From Methanomassiliicoccus luminyensis B10 (GTDB taxonomy: Archaea; Thermoplasmatota; Thermoplasmata; Methanomassiliicoccales; Methanomassiliicoccaceae): DNA of 64,000 nt. This document shows positions 36,352 to 45,393 of the stretch, one piece after another. The position numbers were made by a program, and so were the translations under genes. Below the pieces are notes generated by a model. The model made no database searches. It was not told the DNA's origin and was given only the letters and a program-made list of their open reading frames with translations. Each line of letters opens with the position of its first letter. Within the stretch, counting starts at the first letter, position 1. The DNA is taken from positions 568,894-632,893 of the forward strand of contig NZ_CAJE01000012.1 in the NCBI RefSeq assembly GCF_000308215.1. The letters are read 5' to 3'.

Positions 36352-36465
36352 CGCTCCAGTGGTGCCCCGGAGCACAAGGAGCGCCGCCCAGTGGGCGAAA
36401 AAAGTGCTCGTTCGTCCAACGGCTGGCCCCCTAAGCGTACGGACGAGCATCCATGCGAAGGATGC
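36352..36465. other. densely structured intergenic segment (candidate ncRNA)
   Basis: Four hairpins follow one another in 114 nt. The first is CGCTCC...GGAGCG (36352-36383) with an inner GTGC/GCAC. The second is CGCCC-AGT-GGGCG (36385-36397). The third is TGCTCGT...ACGAGCA (36405-36449). The fourth is GCATCC-N7-GGATGC (36447-36465). No protein frame fits. It lies between two divergent genes, outside their TATA boxes. A structured RNA or a processing/terminator region is possible; strand is undetermined. Confidence 0.35.
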
Positions 36466-36534
36466 GCATATGGAACGACATGACCACGGGACCTCCCCAA
36501 AAGTTTTAATTCCATGACCCGAGTCGGTGCCCCC

Positions 36535-38454
36535 ATGGCCCTGGTCCGCCTAGGCAAGATGGTACTGCGCTGGTGCCCCCATTGCAACGTCCCGATACTG
36601 GAGCAGAAGGAGTGCGGCTCCTGCGGCGCCGCGACCGTTCCCGTTGAGGTCACCCCGCCCGGGGACATCCGCCCGGCGTTCGCGCATGATATCGATCTCG
36701 TCAGGAGGACCATCGACGCCCAGTTCGGCGACGGTGCCGGCAAGGCGGTGCTCCCGGACGGCCGCGTGGCGCTGATGAACAAGGCCCCCGCCCTGGACCG
36801 CATGGACGAGATCATTGTCGACGGCGCGGTGGTCGGCTCCCTGAGGTACGACCTGGACCGGGGATGGGTGTTCCTTCCCCGCATGCCCGCGGCACGCGCC
36901 ATGGAGGCCGTCGCCACCAGGGGCAGGGTCATCGGGGACGACGGTGCCATAAAGCCGGTGCTCAGCGGCTCGAACCTCCTCGCGCCGGGCGTGGTGAGCA
37001 CGGACCCTGGGATCAAGGTCGGCGACGAGGTCATCGTCCTCGACCAATCGGGAAAGGCCTTCGCCGCCGGCATGGCCCGCATGAGCTCGGAGGAGATCGC
37101 ACCCGATTCCCGGGGCATGGCCGTGAAGGTGCGGTGGAACGAGGCGCCCCGCGAGAGGGCGGCGCCGAACGGTTCCACCTGGCAGCAGGCCATCGAGGCC
37201 AACCGTCCGGAGATGGAGAGGAAGGTGGGCGAGGCGGTGTCGTTCATGAAGAGGGTGGTCAAGGAGAACGACCGGCCCGCCATGATATCTTTCTCCGGGG
37301 GAAAGGACTCCCTCGCAGTGCTCCTACTGTCTTTGAAGGCAGGAATGAAGCTCCCGGTCTTCTTCATCGACACCGGCCTGGAGTTCCCGGAGACTGTCGA
37401 GCACGTCAAGCGGGCGGCGGAGAGGCACGGCCTGGAGCTGATCATCGAGGAAGCGCCCCGGCAGGCCTTTGAAGAGGGGCTTCGTGTCTTCGGGCCGCCC
37501 GGGCGGGACTACCGGTGGTGCTGCAAGACCAACAAGCTCGGCCCCACTGTCAGGGCGATCATGAAGCACTACCCAAAGGGGGTGCTGTCGTTCATCGGCC
37601 AGAGAAGGTATGAGTCGGAATCGAGGGCCTCCAAGCCCCGGGTGTGGAGCAATCCCTGGACCCCGGGGCAGATCGGCGCCTCGCCCATCCAGAACTGGAC
37701 CGCCCTCCACGTGTGGCTGCTGATCATGGGCGAGGGAGAGGAGCACAATCCCTGGTACGACCGGGGCCTGGACCGCATCGGCTGCTACCTGTGCCCTGCG
37801 TCCGACCTGGGTGAGATGAGGCAGGTGGAGGCGAGCTCGCAGAGGTTCAAGGAGTGGACCTCCTTCCTGGAGGGCTACGCCGCCTCCCGCGGGTATCCCA
37901 AAGAGTGGATCGAATACGGCGCCTGGAGGTGGAGGTCCCTGCCCCCGTCCATCAAGCAGGAGCTGGACCGCATCCACGTCTCCGTCAAGGCGAACGGCCC
38001 GGGAGAGGGGGAGAAGCCCCCGGAGAATCTCCGCCTGTACATCCAGAAAGGCGCCTCGCCGTGCACCATGGGATATAGCATAGAGGGGGCGTTCAACCGC
38101 CCTCTGGACCTGGAGCGCGTGGCGAACGTCCTCAACATGCTCGGCGAAGTGACCCTTAACGTGGAGGAGGGATGGTGCGCGGTCGACGGCATCACCGTGT
38201 ACGATCAGGGCGCCCTCATAGGCAAGAGCAAAGAAGAAGAGGAGCTAAGGAAAAAAGTGGAAAGGGTGCGCCGAACGGTGGTCAAGGCCGAGGAGTGCGT
38301 CGGCTGCGGCGTCTGCATCGCCAGATGTTGCGAGGGTGCACTTAGGCTTGAGCGGGGCCGTGTCCTTGTGGAAACTGCTAGATGCGCCCACTGCGGGCGC
38401 TGTTTGGAACCGTGCCCAGCCATTACCTTCGGCGACAGCGCCTTCGAGTTTTGA
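36535..38454 (+). CDS. PP-loop (PAPS-reductase-like) protein with zinc ribbon, PUA-like and ferredoxin domains
   Basis: A 639-residue multidomain protein. The N-terminal zinc ribbon is CPHCNVPI...CGSCGA (about 14-32). A PUA-like domain (about 100-200, with PGVVSTDPGIKVGDEVIV) follows. Then the PP-loop SFSGGKDSLAVL (about 245), the FIDTGLEFPE motif and an internal Cys set (WCCKTNK, CYLCPASD) typical of the PAPS-reductase family. The C-terminus carries an 8-Cys dicluster ferredoxin (CVGCGVCIARC, CAHCGRCLEPC). Such fusions occur in methanogens; the reaction is not known. The ATG at 36535 is about 28 nt after a TATA-like GTTTTAATT. Confidence 0.85.
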   Translation: MALVRLGKMVLRWCPHCNVPILEQKECGSCGAATVPVEVTPPGDIRPAFAHDIDLVRRTIDAQFGDGAGKAVLPDGRVALMNKAPALDRMDEIIVDGAVVGSLRYDLDRGWVFLPRMPAARAMEAVATRGRVIGDDGAIKPVLSGSNLLAPGVVSTDPGIKVGDEVIVLDQSGKAFAAGMARMSSEEIAPDSRGMAVKVRWNEAPRERAAPNGSTWQQAIEANRPEMERKVGEAVSFMKRVVKENDRPAMISFSGGKDSLAVLLLSLKAGMKLPVFFIDTGLEFPETVEHVKRAAERHGLELIIEEAPRQAFEEGLRVFGPPGRDYRWCCKTNKLGPTVRAIMKHYPKGVLSFIGQRRYESESRASKPRVWSNPWTPGQIGASPIQNWTALHVWLLIMGEGEEHNPWYDRGLDRIGCYLCPASDLGEMRQVEASSQRFKEWTSFLEGYAASRGYPKEWIEYGAWRWRSLPPSIKQELDRIHVSVKANGPGEGEKPPENLRLYIQKGASPCTMGYSIEGAFNRPLDLERVANVLNMLGEVTLNVEEGWCAVDGITVYDQGALIGKSKEEEELRKKVERVRRTVVKAEECVGCGVCIARCCEGALRLERGRVLVETARCAHCGRCLEPCPAITFGDSAFEF

Positions 38455-38517
38455 CCTCCCCGCCTTAGATTAAAGGCGGAAAGGGTTTGACCGACGCGTC
38501 CCCGAATGCCCCCTCGT

Positions 38518-39747
38518 TCAGCGCACGAAGTCTATGCCGTCGTCATCATAGGCGGGAGCGGCCTGCCTCTGCTGGGACTGGGCCTTCTGCTGCCCTCCGA
38601 GCTTGGGCTTGGGGATATCGTCTTCGAGGACGCCGAGCCTGCTGGTCGGAGCGCCGCCCTTGCCGTACATGTACTTGGAGGAGGCGCCGGTGACGATGAG
38701 CAGGATCTTGATGGTCCCCTCGATCTCGGGATCGATGGAGCACCCCCAGATAATCCTGGCGCGCTCGTTGACGGAGTCGTTGGCGATCTGAGCGGCCCTC
38801 TGGGCCTCGCCCACGGTCATGTCCGGACCGCCCACTACGCGGATCAGCACGCCCTTGGCGTCCTTCAGGTTGATCTCGCCCAGCAGCGGGGAGCTGAGGG
38901 CCTCATGCACCGCGGCCTTGACCCTGTCGTCCTCGTCATCGGTCGCCTCGCCGATGCCGACGAAGGCGACGCCGCCCTCTTTCATGACGGTCTGGATATC
39001 GGCATAGTCTAGGTTGACCAGGCCGGGCTTGGTGATGATCTCTGTAAGTCCCTTGATGGTCTGCATGAGCACCTCATCGGCGACCTTGAACGCGGCGTCA
39101 ACGGGGAGCTTAGGCACGAGCTCGAGGAGCTTGTCGTTCGGGACCACGATGGTAGTGTCGCAGACGGAGCGGAGCTTGTTCAGGCCGATCATGGCGTTCT
39201 CGGCGCGGACGGTGCCTTCAGCCCGGAAGGGGAAGGTGACCACGCCGACGGTGAGCGCCCGGATCTGCTCCTTGGCGATAGAAGCTACATAGTGCGCGGA
39301 GCCGGTCCCGGTGCCGCCGCCCATGCCGGCGGTGACGAACACGATGTTGGAGCCCTGCAGGAAGGTTCTGATGTCAGCGTCGTTCTCCCTCGCCGCGGCC
39401 TCGCCGTTCTCCGGAAGAGCGCCGGCGCCCATGCCCCTGGTGGTGCTCCTCCCGATGAGGATCTTCTTGGGGGCGCGGATGGTCAGGAGGTGCTTGGCGT
39501 CGGTGTTGATGGCGCAAAGCTGCGCTCCGCTTATCCCGGCATCGACGCAGCGGTTGATGGTGTTCGAACCGCCACCGCCGCAGCCGATGATCTTGATGCA
39601 GACATCAAGCTGCTTGGCGAGCTCAAGGAGCTCGCGGTCGGTGTCGGACAGTATCTGCTCATGCGGCATCGGCTCGGAGGCCGGTGTAGCATTGACCTTT
39701 TGCTGGTATTCACTACCCAGTGCGTTCTTTACCAACGAATTTGGCAT
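38518..39747 (-). CDS. ftsZ: cell division protein FtsZ
   Basis: A 409-residue tubulin-like GTPase that forms the cytokinetic ring. GTP motif GCGGGGSNTINR (about residue 55), the tubulin signature GMGGGTGTGSAH (about 145), and the T7-loop region near NLDYADIQTVM. The C-terminal linker is Gln/Pro rich and ends in an acidic peptide DDDGIDFV, a likely partner-binding tail. A TATA element ATTTATATCC (39783-39792, minus strand) and GAGGGA before the ATG support the start at 39747. Divergent from the roadblock gene. Confidence 0.97.
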   Translation of the reverse strand: MPNSLVKNALGSEYQQKVNATPASEPMPHEQILSDTDRELLELAKQLDVCIKIIGCGGGGSNTINRCVDAGISGAQLCAINTDAKHLLTIRAPKKILIGRSTTRGMGAGALPENGEAAARENDADIRTFLQGSNIVFVTAGMGGGTGTGSAHYVASIAKEQIRALTVGVVTFPFRAEGTVRAENAMIGLNKLRSVCDTTIVVPNDKLLELVPKLPVDAAFKVADEVLMQTIKGLTEIITKPGLVNLDYADIQTVMKEGGVAFVGIGEATDDEDDRVKAAVHEALSSPLLGEINLKDAKGVLIRVVGGPDMTVGEAQRAAQIANDSVNERARIIWGCSIDPEIEGTIKILLIVTGASSKYMYGKGGAPTSRLGVLEDDIPKPKLGGQQKAQSQQRQAAPAYDDDGIDFVR

Positions 39748-40026
39748 AAGTGCATCCCTCGCCAGGATGAGCGAATAACGCGGATATAAATCTTGCGAAT
39801 TTGATACCATGAACAAAATTATCCAAGAAGATATTATGTGGTCTGACCCGCTTACGAGAAAAGAGGCCATGCCCAACAGCGATGACAAATAATATAATTG
39901 TAATTGTATATTATTTTCTGTCGGCCCGCCACCGTCCAGCTCACATTGTCAGTGAGACCATTATTATCAAAACCTATTTATGACCCTTCTTCAATTAACG
40001 TCATCGGTCTGGATACTGGTATTGAT
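39748..40026. promoter_or_regulatory. divergent promoter region ftsZ / roadblock gene with AT-rich dyad
   Basis: A 279-nt region. The ftsZ TATA box is at 39783-39792 (minus) and a plus-strand ACCTATTTATGAC lies at about 39972-39983, about 45 nt before the roadblock ATG. An AT-rich inverted repeat with 8-bp arms AATAATAT/ATATTATT spans 39888-39915 and may be an operator. Confidence 0.45.
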
Positions 40027-40380
40027 ATGAGCGAGCTTTCTCAGGTAAAGGGCGCTTTGGAAGACATTAAAAAGGTCGACGGGGTCCTGACCGTCTCCCT
40101 TGTTTCCAGAGGCGGCTTGTACGTCATGGGCGAGCCCCTTAAGGGCGTCCACAAGGAAACATACTCCGCCATGTCCGCCATCATCCTGGGGGCCGCCGAG
40201 ACCACCGCCAATGATATGAAGGACAGGCTCGACAAGGTCGTGGTGGAGCTGTCCGACCAGAACCTCATACTCATAGGGGCCGGTCCCAAATATCTCATGG
40301 CGGTTACCGCGAACAAGAGCGCCGACGCCGGGCAGGTGGCCCTCCGGGCGACAGAGGCCGTCTCCGAGCTTGACACTTAG
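40027..40380 (+). CDS. roadblock/LC7 domain protein
   Basis: A 117-residue single-domain roadblock protein (MglB/LC7 fold), which usually dimerises and regulates small GTPases. Segments LSQVKGALEDIKKVDGVLTVSLVSRGG and GAGPKYLMAVTANKSADAGQVAL match the fold. The ATG at 40027 was chosen because a TATA box lies about 45 nt upstream and the longer frame is AT-rich non-coding. It ends in TAG and overlaps the convergent PHP gene by 4 nt. No partner GTPase is adjacent. Confidence 0.85.
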   Translation: MSELSQVKGALEDIKKVDGVLTVSLVSRGGLYVMGEPLKGVHKETYSAMSAIILGAAETTANDMKDRLDKVVVELSDQNLILIGAGPKYLMAVTANKSADAGQVALRATEAVSELDT

Positions 40381-41039
40381 ATCCTTTTGAAGCCCCTTCC
40401 CGTCCACTTCAGCACGCTTTTCACGCCGAAGTACAGGAAGCCGAAGAAGGACCGGTGCCGCCCGGCCGCGCTGGTCCTCCTCTCCACTATCGCCTTCAGC
40501 ACATCGCTCTCCGTGGCGCAGTCATCGGGGAGGATGGTGAAAGCGCGGCCCAACGACACCTGGTGATGGGCGTCGCTGCCTCCGGTCTCCCCGACCCCCA
40601 TCTCCTTGGCTAGACGGATGGCCCCGGCATTGCTCCATCTCAGCGAGCGGCCGTTGATGGCCTCCACCGCGTCGAAGGTCTTCCCCCGCACGTTCTCCGC
40701 GCCCAGTCCGGACCAGGCCCGGTAGGGGTGCGCGGCCACGGCTATGCCCCCGTCCCGGTGCACGTGATCGATGGTCTCCTGCACCCCCATCCCCTTGGGC
40801 ACCGGCCCGCTCACCCCGAGCGCAAGAAGGTGGCCCTCCGAGGTGGACACCTCCACCCCCCGAATGAGTATGATGCCGTACTTGTTCTCCCTGGCCGCCT
40901 CTTCCCAGCTGCCGATGGCATTGTGGTCGGTGATGGCCAGCGCCCCGAACCCCAGGAGATGGCAGCGCTCCAGTATCTCGGGGACGGTCTGCTTGCCGTC
41001 CTCGGAATAGGTCGAGTGAACGTGAAGGTCAGCCTTCAT
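40377..41039 (-). CDS. PHP-domain phosphoesterase
   Basis: A 220-residue metallo-phosphoesterase of the PHP family. Metal-ligand motifs: DLHVHSTYSEDG (4-15), TDHNA (37-41), the GVEVST segment (61-66), AAHPYR (98-103) and GGSDAHH (153-159). Members cleave nucleoside or sugar phosphates or RNA ends (YciV-like). The start overlaps the metG stop by ATGA, so it is the second gene of a metG operon. A paralogue lies at 48548. Confidence 0.85.
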   Translation of the reverse strand: MKADLHVHSTYSEDGKQTVPEILERCHLLGFGALAITDHNAIGSWEEAARENKYGIILIRGVEVSTSEGHLLALGVSGPVPKGMGVQETIDHVHRDGGIAVAAHPYRAWSGLGAENVRGKTFDAVEAINGRSLRWSNAGAIRLAKEMGVGETGGSDAHHQVSLGRAFTILPDDCATESDVLKAIVERRTSAAGRHRSFFGFLYFGVKSVLKWTGRGFKRI

Positions 41040-43246
41040 CGGACGGTCGCTCCGTCGGGCACGCCCTCGTCCACGGTCACCGCGCCCTTGTCGGTGAACA
41101 GCGCCAAGGCCTCGTCAGATTCGGGGGCGGGAAGGAACACCGCGATCTTCTTGGCCCCGGTCCCCTCGGGGACGGCGCACCTTACCTCGCGGCCCACGTT
41201 GACCCTGTCCTTGCCCATCACGCCGGCGATGCGGATCGTCAATTTCTGGAAGTCCTTGTATTCCAGCGGCTTGTCTCCCTGGGTCATCCCGCTGCTAACG
41301 GCGTCCCCGGGCAGGGACCCGGCGGGCGGGGACAGCACCTGCACCATTTCGTCGGCGTCGGCGGCCAGCAGCATGCCCTGGGACTCGTATCCCCGGAGCT
41401 TGGCCGGTTTCAGGTTCGAGACCACCACGACCTTCTTGCCCCGGAGGGCGTCCCCGGGATAGTACTTCTTCAGCCCGGCCACGATCTGGATCTTCTTCCC
41501 GATGTCCACCTGAAGGAGCAGCAGGGAGTCGGCGTTGGGATGGTCCTGCACGTCCACGACCTCGCCTACCTTTAGGTTGAGGGCCCCGAAGCCCTTGAAC
41601 GGTGAACTTTCCTCCTTTTCCACCATGATCTTCGAGAAGAGAGGCACGGGCTCCTTAAGCTTCTGATGCTCCGGCAGCACCGAGCTCACGCCGCCCCATC
41701 CCGCCTCGACCAGCTTGCCGCCGTACCCCAGCAAATTCCACGCGCCCTGGGCGGAGCGGGGCAGGAACGGATAGCTGAGCACGGCCAGCGCCTTCACCAG
41801 CTGCAGGTTCAGGTTCAGCACCGTCCCGCACCTCTCCCGGTCCTTCTTGATAAGGGCCCACGGCCCCACGGAGTCGAAGTAGCGGTTGCCGAACTGCGCC
41901 AGGTCCATGACGGCCTTCAGGGCGCGCTTGAACTCGCACTTGTCGAGGTAGGCGTCGACCTCGTCCCTGGTCCGGGCGATGACGCCCATGATCTCGTCCC
42001 GCTCGGCCTCGGTCCCCTTGAACTCCGGAACCTCCCCGAAGTGCTTGTAGGTGAAGCTGAGGACGCGGTGGTAGAAGTTGCCCAAGGTAGCGACGAGCTC
42101 GTTGTTCACCTTGGTCTCGAAATCCTCCCAGGAGAAGTCGGCGTCCTTGTTCTCCGGCATGTTGGCGGCGAGGTAATAGCGGATGGCATCCACCTGGAAC
42201 TTCTGGACCATCGTCGGTATGTCGATGCTCACGCCGCGGGACTTGGAGAGCTTGTCGCCCTTGAAGGTGAGGAACTCGTTGGCCGGCACGTCGTACGGCA
42301 GGTTGAGGCCCCCATAGCCCATCAGCATGGATGGCCAGATGATGGTATGGAAGGGAATGTTGTCCTTGCCCAGAAAGTAGTAGCCCTTGACCGAGGGGTC
42401 CTGCCACCAGGCCTTCCAGGCGTCCGGCTGCCCGATGAGCTTGGACCACTCCTTGGACGCCGCGAGGTATCCGATGACCGCATCGAACCACACGTAGATG
42501 ACCTTGTTGTCCCAGCCCTCCAGGGGCACCGGCACACCCCAGTTCATGTCCCTGGTGATGGGGCGGTCCTCCAGCCCGGCCTCCAGCCAGTTCCTGGTGA
42601 ACAGCTGCACGCTGGGCTTCCAATAATCCTTGTCCTTGACCCAGTCGAGCAGGCGGTCCTGGAACGCGCTCAGTTTCAGGAAGAAGTGCTCCGTCTCCCT
42701 GAGCTCGGGGGCCACAGTGCAGTGTATGCACCTGGCCTCCTTCAGCTCACCCGGCTCGAAGGCCTTTCCGCACTTCTCGCACTGGTCGCCCCTGGCCTTC
42801 TCGTTCCCGCAGTCAGGGCACTTGCCCTCCACGTAGCGGTCGGGGAGGAACTTCGCGCACTGCGGGCAGTAGTACTGCAATGTGCTCTTCTTGTACAGAT
42901 AGCCCTTGTCCAGGAGGGTCAGGAAGAAGTCCTGCGTGACCTCGATATGATTGGGGTTGTGGGTCTTGGTGTACAGGGAGTACTCGATGTCCAGGTCCTC
43001 GATGGCCTTCTTGATGATGTAGTGGTACTTGTCGGCCAGCTGTTCGGGGGTGAGGCCTTCCTTCTCGGCCTTCACCGTGACAGGGGTGCCGTGCTGGTCC
43101 GACCCGCCCACCATGAGCGGCTCGTTGCCCTTGAGGCGGTGATATTTGGAGAATACGTCGGGAGGGAGGAGGGAACCGGCCACGTGCCCCAGGTGGATCG
43201 CTGAGTTCGAGTAGGGCCATGCCACGCACACTAGTACCTTTACCAT
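41036..43246 (-). CDS. metG: methionyl-tRNA synthetase
   Basis: A 736-residue class I aminoacyl-tRNA synthetase. HIGH motif HLGH (about 18-21), a connecting peptide with two zinc knuckles (CPQC...CPDC and CEKC...CIHC, about 112-165), and the KMSKS variant KLSKS (about 336). The anticodon-binding helical bundle and a C-terminal EMAP-like tRNA-binding OB domain (KVGEVVDVQDHPNADSL) follow. The ATG at 43246 matches homologues. Upstream TATA-like CTTAAATCC (about 43275-43283). Co-transcribed with the PHP gene. Confidence 0.97.
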   Translation of the reverse strand: MVKVLVCVAWPYSNSAIHLGHVAGSLLPPDVFSKYHRLKGNEPLMVGGSDQHGTPVTVKAEKEGLTPEQLADKYHYIIKKAIEDLDIEYSLYTKTHNPNHIEVTQDFFLTLLDKGYLYKKSTLQYYCPQCAKFLPDRYVEGKCPDCGNEKARGDQCEKCGKAFEPGELKEARCIHCTVAPELRETEHFFLKLSAFQDRLLDWVKDKDYWKPSVQLFTRNWLEAGLEDRPITRDMNWGVPVPLEGWDNKVIYVWFDAVIGYLAASKEWSKLIGQPDAWKAWWQDPSVKGYYFLGKDNIPFHTIIWPSMLMGYGGLNLPYDVPANEFLTFKGDKLSKSRGVSIDIPTMVQKFQVDAIRYYLAANMPENKDADFSWEDFETKVNNELVATLGNFYHRVLSFTYKHFGEVPEFKGTEAERDEIMGVIARTRDEVDAYLDKCEFKRALKAVMDLAQFGNRYFDSVGPWALIKKDRERCGTVLNLNLQLVKALAVLSYPFLPRSAQGAWNLLGYGGKLVEAGWGGVSSVLPEHQKLKEPVPLFSKIMVEKEESSPFKGFGALNLKVGEVVDVQDHPNADSLLLLQVDIGKKIQIVAGLKKYYPGDALRGKKVVVVSNLKPAKLRGYESQGMLLAADADEMVQVLSPPAGSLPGDAVSSGMTQGDKPLEYKDFQKLTIRIAGVMGKDRVNVGREVRCAVPEGTGAKKIAVFLPAPESDEALALFTDKGAVTVDEGVPDGATVR

Positions 43247-43385
43247 ATCGATCGCCCATCGGATTGTGTAGGATGGATTTAAGCGTTGATGCTGTCCCGG
43301 GGCGGCTGGCCCTGACCTGCTGGGCCCAGGTCCTCCCAAGGGCTGACAATCAACTTTTTATCGCAGAGTCAGCATTGCGAAGCCC

Positions 43386-45155
43386 ATGCGCATCGCCGTG
43401 CTATTGCGGGACCACTGTCAACCTAAGAAGTGCAACAACGAGTGCATCAATTATTGTCCCAAGGTGCGCACCGGCGTGGAGGCCGTGGTCATGGGCGAGG
43501 GCGGCAAGCCCGTGATATCGGAGGAGCTGTGCGCGGGGTGCGGCATCTGCGTGAACAAGTGCCCCTTCGAGGCCATAAAGATCATCGGACTGCCCGAGGA
43601 ACTGAAAACGGACCTCATGCACCAGTACGGCAAGAACGGGTTCCGCATATACCGCCTCCCCGTGCCCAAGAAGGGGCTGGTCACCGGCATCCTGGGTCCG
43701 AACGGCATCGGCAAGACCACCTCCATTAGGCTGCTGTCCGGAGAGGAGGTCCCCAACTTCGGCGATTACGAGCACCCCCTCAGCAAGGAAGACGTCCTAG
43801 CCAAGCTGGCCGGTTCGGAGCTCGGCGACTACCTGACCAAAGTATATGCGGGCAAGGTGCGCACAGTGGTCAAGCCCCAGTATGTGGACAAGCTGCCCCA
43901 GGTCGTCAAAGGCGTCGTCCGGGACCTCTTGCAGAAGGTCGCGGAGCGGATGACCGTGGAGGAGGCGGCGGACCTGCTGGAGCTCAACGAGGTCGTCGAC
44001 CGACCTCTAGATAAGCTGTCCGGCGGCGAACTACAGAGAGTGGCCATCGCGGCGACCATCATGAGAGAGGCGGACACCTACTTCTTCGACGAGCCGTCGT
44101 CCTACCTGGACATCTACCAGAGGATCAAGGTCGCCCGCGTCATCCAGTCAATGGCGGAGGAGAAGCAGATCGTGGTCATCGAGCACGACCTGGCCATCTT
44201 GGACTTCTTGGCCGACAACGCCTACCTGGTGTACGGCTCCGAGGGCGCCTACGGTGTGTTCGCTCAGCCCCGCCAGGTGCGCACCGCCATCAACACCTAC
44301 CTCGATGGCTACATGAGGGAGGAGAACATCCGATTCCGGGACACCCAGATACGGTTCGAGTCCCATCCCCCCCGCGACAGCCAGCTCACCGTCCCGCTGC
44401 TGGAGTACGGGGCCCTGGAGTGCGACTTCAAGAATTTCAAGCTCAAGGCCGACCCCGGCAGCATCAAGATCGGCGAGTCCGTGGGTGTGGTCGGCCCCAA
44501 TGCCATCGGCAAGACCACCTTCGTGAAGATGCTCGCCGGCATCCAGGAGCCGACCGTGGGGTCCCTGGACCGGAAAGTCAAGGTATCCTACAAACCTCAA
44601 TATATCGCCCCCGACTTCGACGGCACGGTCATGGATATGTTCATGACCGCCAACCACGAGTTCTTCGGGTCGGGGTTCTTCGAGAGCGAGATCGCTCATC
44701 CCCTGACGCTCCGGCGCCTCTACGAGAAGAACGTGAAGACGCTGTCCGGCGGCGAACTGCAGAGGGTGGCCATCGCGCTTTGCCTCACCCAGGAGGCGGA
44801 CATGTATCTCCTGGACGAGCCTTCCGCGTACCTCGACTCCAACCAGAGGATGGAGGCGGCCAAGACCATCCGCAGGGTGATGGAGAAGCGCGGCCGCAGC
44901 GCGCTCATCGTTGACCACGACATATACTTCCTGGACATGGTCTCGGACTCCATGATGGTGTTCTCCGGGAAGCCGGGCACGGAGGGGCGGGCCTCCGGAC
45001 CGTTCGACATGAGGGCGGGGATGAACATGTTCTTGGAGAAGGTCGATGTCACCTTCCGCCGGGACAACGAGACCGACCGCCCCCGCATCAACAAGCCGGG
45101 GTCGAGGCTGGACCGGGAGCAGAAAGAGAAGGGCGAATATTACTACACCACGTAA
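43386..45155 (+). CDS. ribosome-recycling ATPase ABCE1/RLI
   Basis: A 589-residue ABC protein that splits ribosomes after termination and links to initiation. The N-terminus carries two 4Fe-4S clusters: CQPKKCNNECINYC and CAGCGICVNKCPF. Two ATPase heads follow, with Walker A motifs GPNGIGKTT and GPNAIGKTT, twin signatures LSGGELQRVAIA, and Walker B TYFFDEPSSYLD and MYLLDEPSAYLD. A universal archaeal/eukaryotic protein. A short hairpin (45164-45182) after the stop may terminate. Divergent from metG. Confidence 0.97.
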   Translation: MRIAVLLRDHCQPKKCNNECINYCPKVRTGVEAVVMGEGGKPVISEELCAGCGICVNKCPFEAIKIIGLPEELKTDLMHQYGKNGFRIYRLPVPKKGLVTGILGPNGIGKTTSIRLLSGEEVPNFGDYEHPLSKEDVLAKLAGSELGDYLTKVYAGKVRTVVKPQYVDKLPQVVKGVVRDLLQKVAERMTVEEAADLLELNEVVDRPLDKLSGGELQRVAIAATIMREADTYFFDEPSSYLDIYQRIKVARVIQSMAEEKQIVVIEHDLAILDFLADNAYLVYGSEGAYGVFAQPRQVRTAINTYLDGYMREENIRFRDTQIRFESHPPRDSQLTVPLLEYGALECDFKNFKLKADPGSIKIGESVGVVGPNAIGKTTFVKMLAGIQEPTVGSLDRKVKVSYKPQYIAPDFDGTVMDMFMTANHEFFGSGFFESEIAHPLTLRRLYEKNVKTLSGGELQRVAIALCLTQEADMYLLDEPSAYLDSNQRMEAAKTIRRVMEKRGRSALIVDHDIYFLDMVSDSMMVFSGKPGTEGRASGPFDMRAGMNMFLEKVDVTFRRDNETDRPRINKPGSRLDREQKEKGEYYYTT

Positions 45156-45163
45156 GGCGGGAA

Positions 45164-45182
45164 GGCAGGAACCAGGCCTGCC
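45164..45182 (+). terminator. short hairpin after RLI gene
   Basis: GGCAGG and CCTGCC are separated by 7 nt, 8 nt after the stop codon. The 210 nt that follow hold no gene; a TATA-like CCGATATTAATGG lies about 20 nt before fprA. Confidence 0.3.
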
Positions 45183-45393
45183 CGGCCCCCCATCTCCGGG
45201 GAGCCGATGGATCGGATGGCGCTCATTGCCGCCCCGGCGATCCGGGCGAGGGGGCCTTGGAGCAGGACGCAGGCACTATTTATCAAGGACCGCCCATTAA
45301 TATTGCGCCTATTTTTTTCTAGATGGGCCGGCCGATGCTTTGCTCGTAAATGATAATACCCCGTGAGCCGATATTAATGGCCGGTGAGACAAG

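Noticed and set aside
40027-40380. Amber (TAG) readthrough as pyrrolysine in the roadblock gene
   Set aside because: The TAG falls at the normal end of the domain, and the sequence after it is antisense to the convergent PHP gene without protein-like pattern.
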